Origin: Coriobacteriia bacterium | GTDB lineage: Bacteria > Actinomycetota > Coriobacteriia > Anaerosomatales > SLCP01 | Assembly: GCA_007123455.1 (NCBI GenBank) | Contig: SKKZ01000047.1 | Span: forward strand, 1 to 5,700 | Direction of reading: 5' to 3' | DNA length: 5,700 nt | Part shown: piece by piece, positions 5,270-5,700 of the stretch | Layout: each line of letters opens with the position of its first letter | Numbering within the stretch: the stretch's first letter is position 1 | Made by a program: the position numbers and the translations under genes | Notes under the pieces: generated by a model | Seen by the model: only the letters and a program-made list of their open reading frames with translations | Database searches by the model: none | Told to the model about the DNA's origin: nothing

Positions 5270-5700
5270 ATGTTCCAGCCTGAGTTCGAGGCGATGCCAC
5301 GTGAGCGTCTTGAGGAGCTTCAGCTCTCGCGACTGAACGCGCTGCTCGCCCGGGTCTACGAGAGTGTGCCGCTCTACCGCTCGAAGTTCGACGAGGAGGC
5401 CATCGTGCCCAACGTCGATTCGCTCGCAGCGTTCGCCGATCTTCCGTTCACCGTCAAAGATGACATGAGGGCGCATTATCCGTACGGAATGTTCGCCGCC
5501 CCGACCCGGGACATCGTCCGGGTCCACGCCTCCTCCGGGACGACAGGCCAGATCACGGTCGTCGGCTACACGAAGACCGACATCTCGAACTGGGCGGATC
5601 TCATGGCACGCACTCTGGCATCTGCCGGAGCGACTCCCGACGATGTGGTTCAGGTCGCCTACGGCTACGGCCTGTTCACCGGCGGGCTCGGCGTGCACTA
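5270..5700 (+). CDS. paaK: Phenylacetate-CoA ligase family protein (3' partial)
   Basis: 143 residues and two bases of the next codon are visible; family members are about 430 residues, so roughly a third is present. The N-terminus has the family pattern EAMPRERLEELQLSRL (7-22), followed by RVYESVPLYRSKFDE (28-42) and DLPFTVKDDMRAHYPYGMF (57-75). The AMP-binding P-loop-like motif ASSGTTGQ (87-94) and VAYGYGLFTGGLG (129-141) are typical of PaaK. The family activates phenylacetate or related aryl acids with ATP and CoA, via an acyl-adenylate, in the cytoplasm. In anaerobes paralogues often serve aromatic amino-acid fermentation, paired with indolepyruvate oxidoreductases; whether that holds here needs the downstream genes. 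It lies 43 nt after the VanW-gene stop with no terminator between, so read-through transcription is possible. Exact substrate cannot be read from this fragment. Confidence 0.9.
   Translation, partial: MFQPEFEAMPRERLEELQLSRLNALLARVYESVPLYRSKFDEEAIVPNVDSLAAFADLPFTVKDDMRAHYPYGMFAAPTRDIVRVHASSGTTGQITVVGYTKTDISNWADLMARTLASAGATPDDVVQVAYGYGLFTGGLGVH

Noticed and set aside
5226..5336. Short plus-strand frame starting at ATG 5226, overlapping the VanW stop (36 residues)
   Set aside because: It has an attractive ATGA-style overlap, but the peptide is Arg/Ser-rich and most of it is an out-of-frame reading of the conserved PaaK N-terminus.
5126..5698. Minus-strand open frame (190 residues) opposite the VanW gene end and paaK
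   Set aside because: It covers the conserved PaaK N-terminus on the other strand, and the translation shows no known domain.

Overview
The window is GC-rich, densely packed and entirely plus-strand. Codons favour G or C at the third position. The gene set (a phosphomannomutase-like domain with degenerate active-site loops, a DUF881 / small basic protein / DUF881 triad, a large VanW/YoaR-type envelope protein and a PaaK-type ligase) suggests a high-GC Gram-positive, most likely an actinomycete-phylum bacterium. A PaaK-type ligase and long YoaR/VanW proteins would suit an anaerobic, Coriobacteriia-like lineage. That placement is inference from gene content, not a phylogenetic result.

Layout: (1) Bases 1-1269 hold the C-terminal part of a protein with phosphoglucomutase/phosphomannomutase folds. 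It is probably the second half of a sugar-nucleotidyltransferase/phosphomannomutase fusion whose N-terminus lies upstream. (2) Bases 1270-1366 form the longest gap between genes and carry a good extended -10 promoter (TGC-TATAAT). (3) Bases 1367-5226 hold four tightly linked genes: DUF881 protein A, small basic protein (sbp, DUF1290), DUF881 protein B and a VanW-domain protein. The first junction is a 1-nt gap and the next two overlap, so this is almost certainly one translationally coupled operon. (4) After 43 nt without a terminator, a phenylacetate-CoA ligase gene (paaK) starts at 5270 and runs off the end.

How they fit together: all four proteins of the central operon are predicted membrane proteins or membrane-anchored. 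Both DUF881 proteins have one N-terminal membrane anchor, a coiled coil and an extracytoplasmic domain. Sbp is a small multi-pass protein. The VanW protein has a basic cytoplasmic tail, one membrane segment, YoaR-type putative peptidoglycan-binding repeats, a VanW domain and a G5-like domain. In Bacillus subtilis the DUF881 genes ylxW and ylxX and sbp lie just upstream of ftsA-ftsZ, and mycobacteria keep a DUF881-DUF1290-DUF881 cluster (Rv1823-Rv1825). A role in a cell-envelope or division-associated complex is therefore reasonable but unproven. The upstream sugar-phosphate protein could be related through envelope-glycan metabolism. The paaK gene is metabolically unrelated and probably marks the next functional block.

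I see no tRNA, rRNA, CRISPR array, insertion sequence or phage gene. The most noteworthy points are the apparently dead phosphomutase active site, the coupling of a VanW protein to the DUF881/Sbp triad, a low-complexity insert inside the VanW protein, and a perfect hairpin next to a 15-bp tandem duplication near the start of its gene. I found no convincing new biological system.
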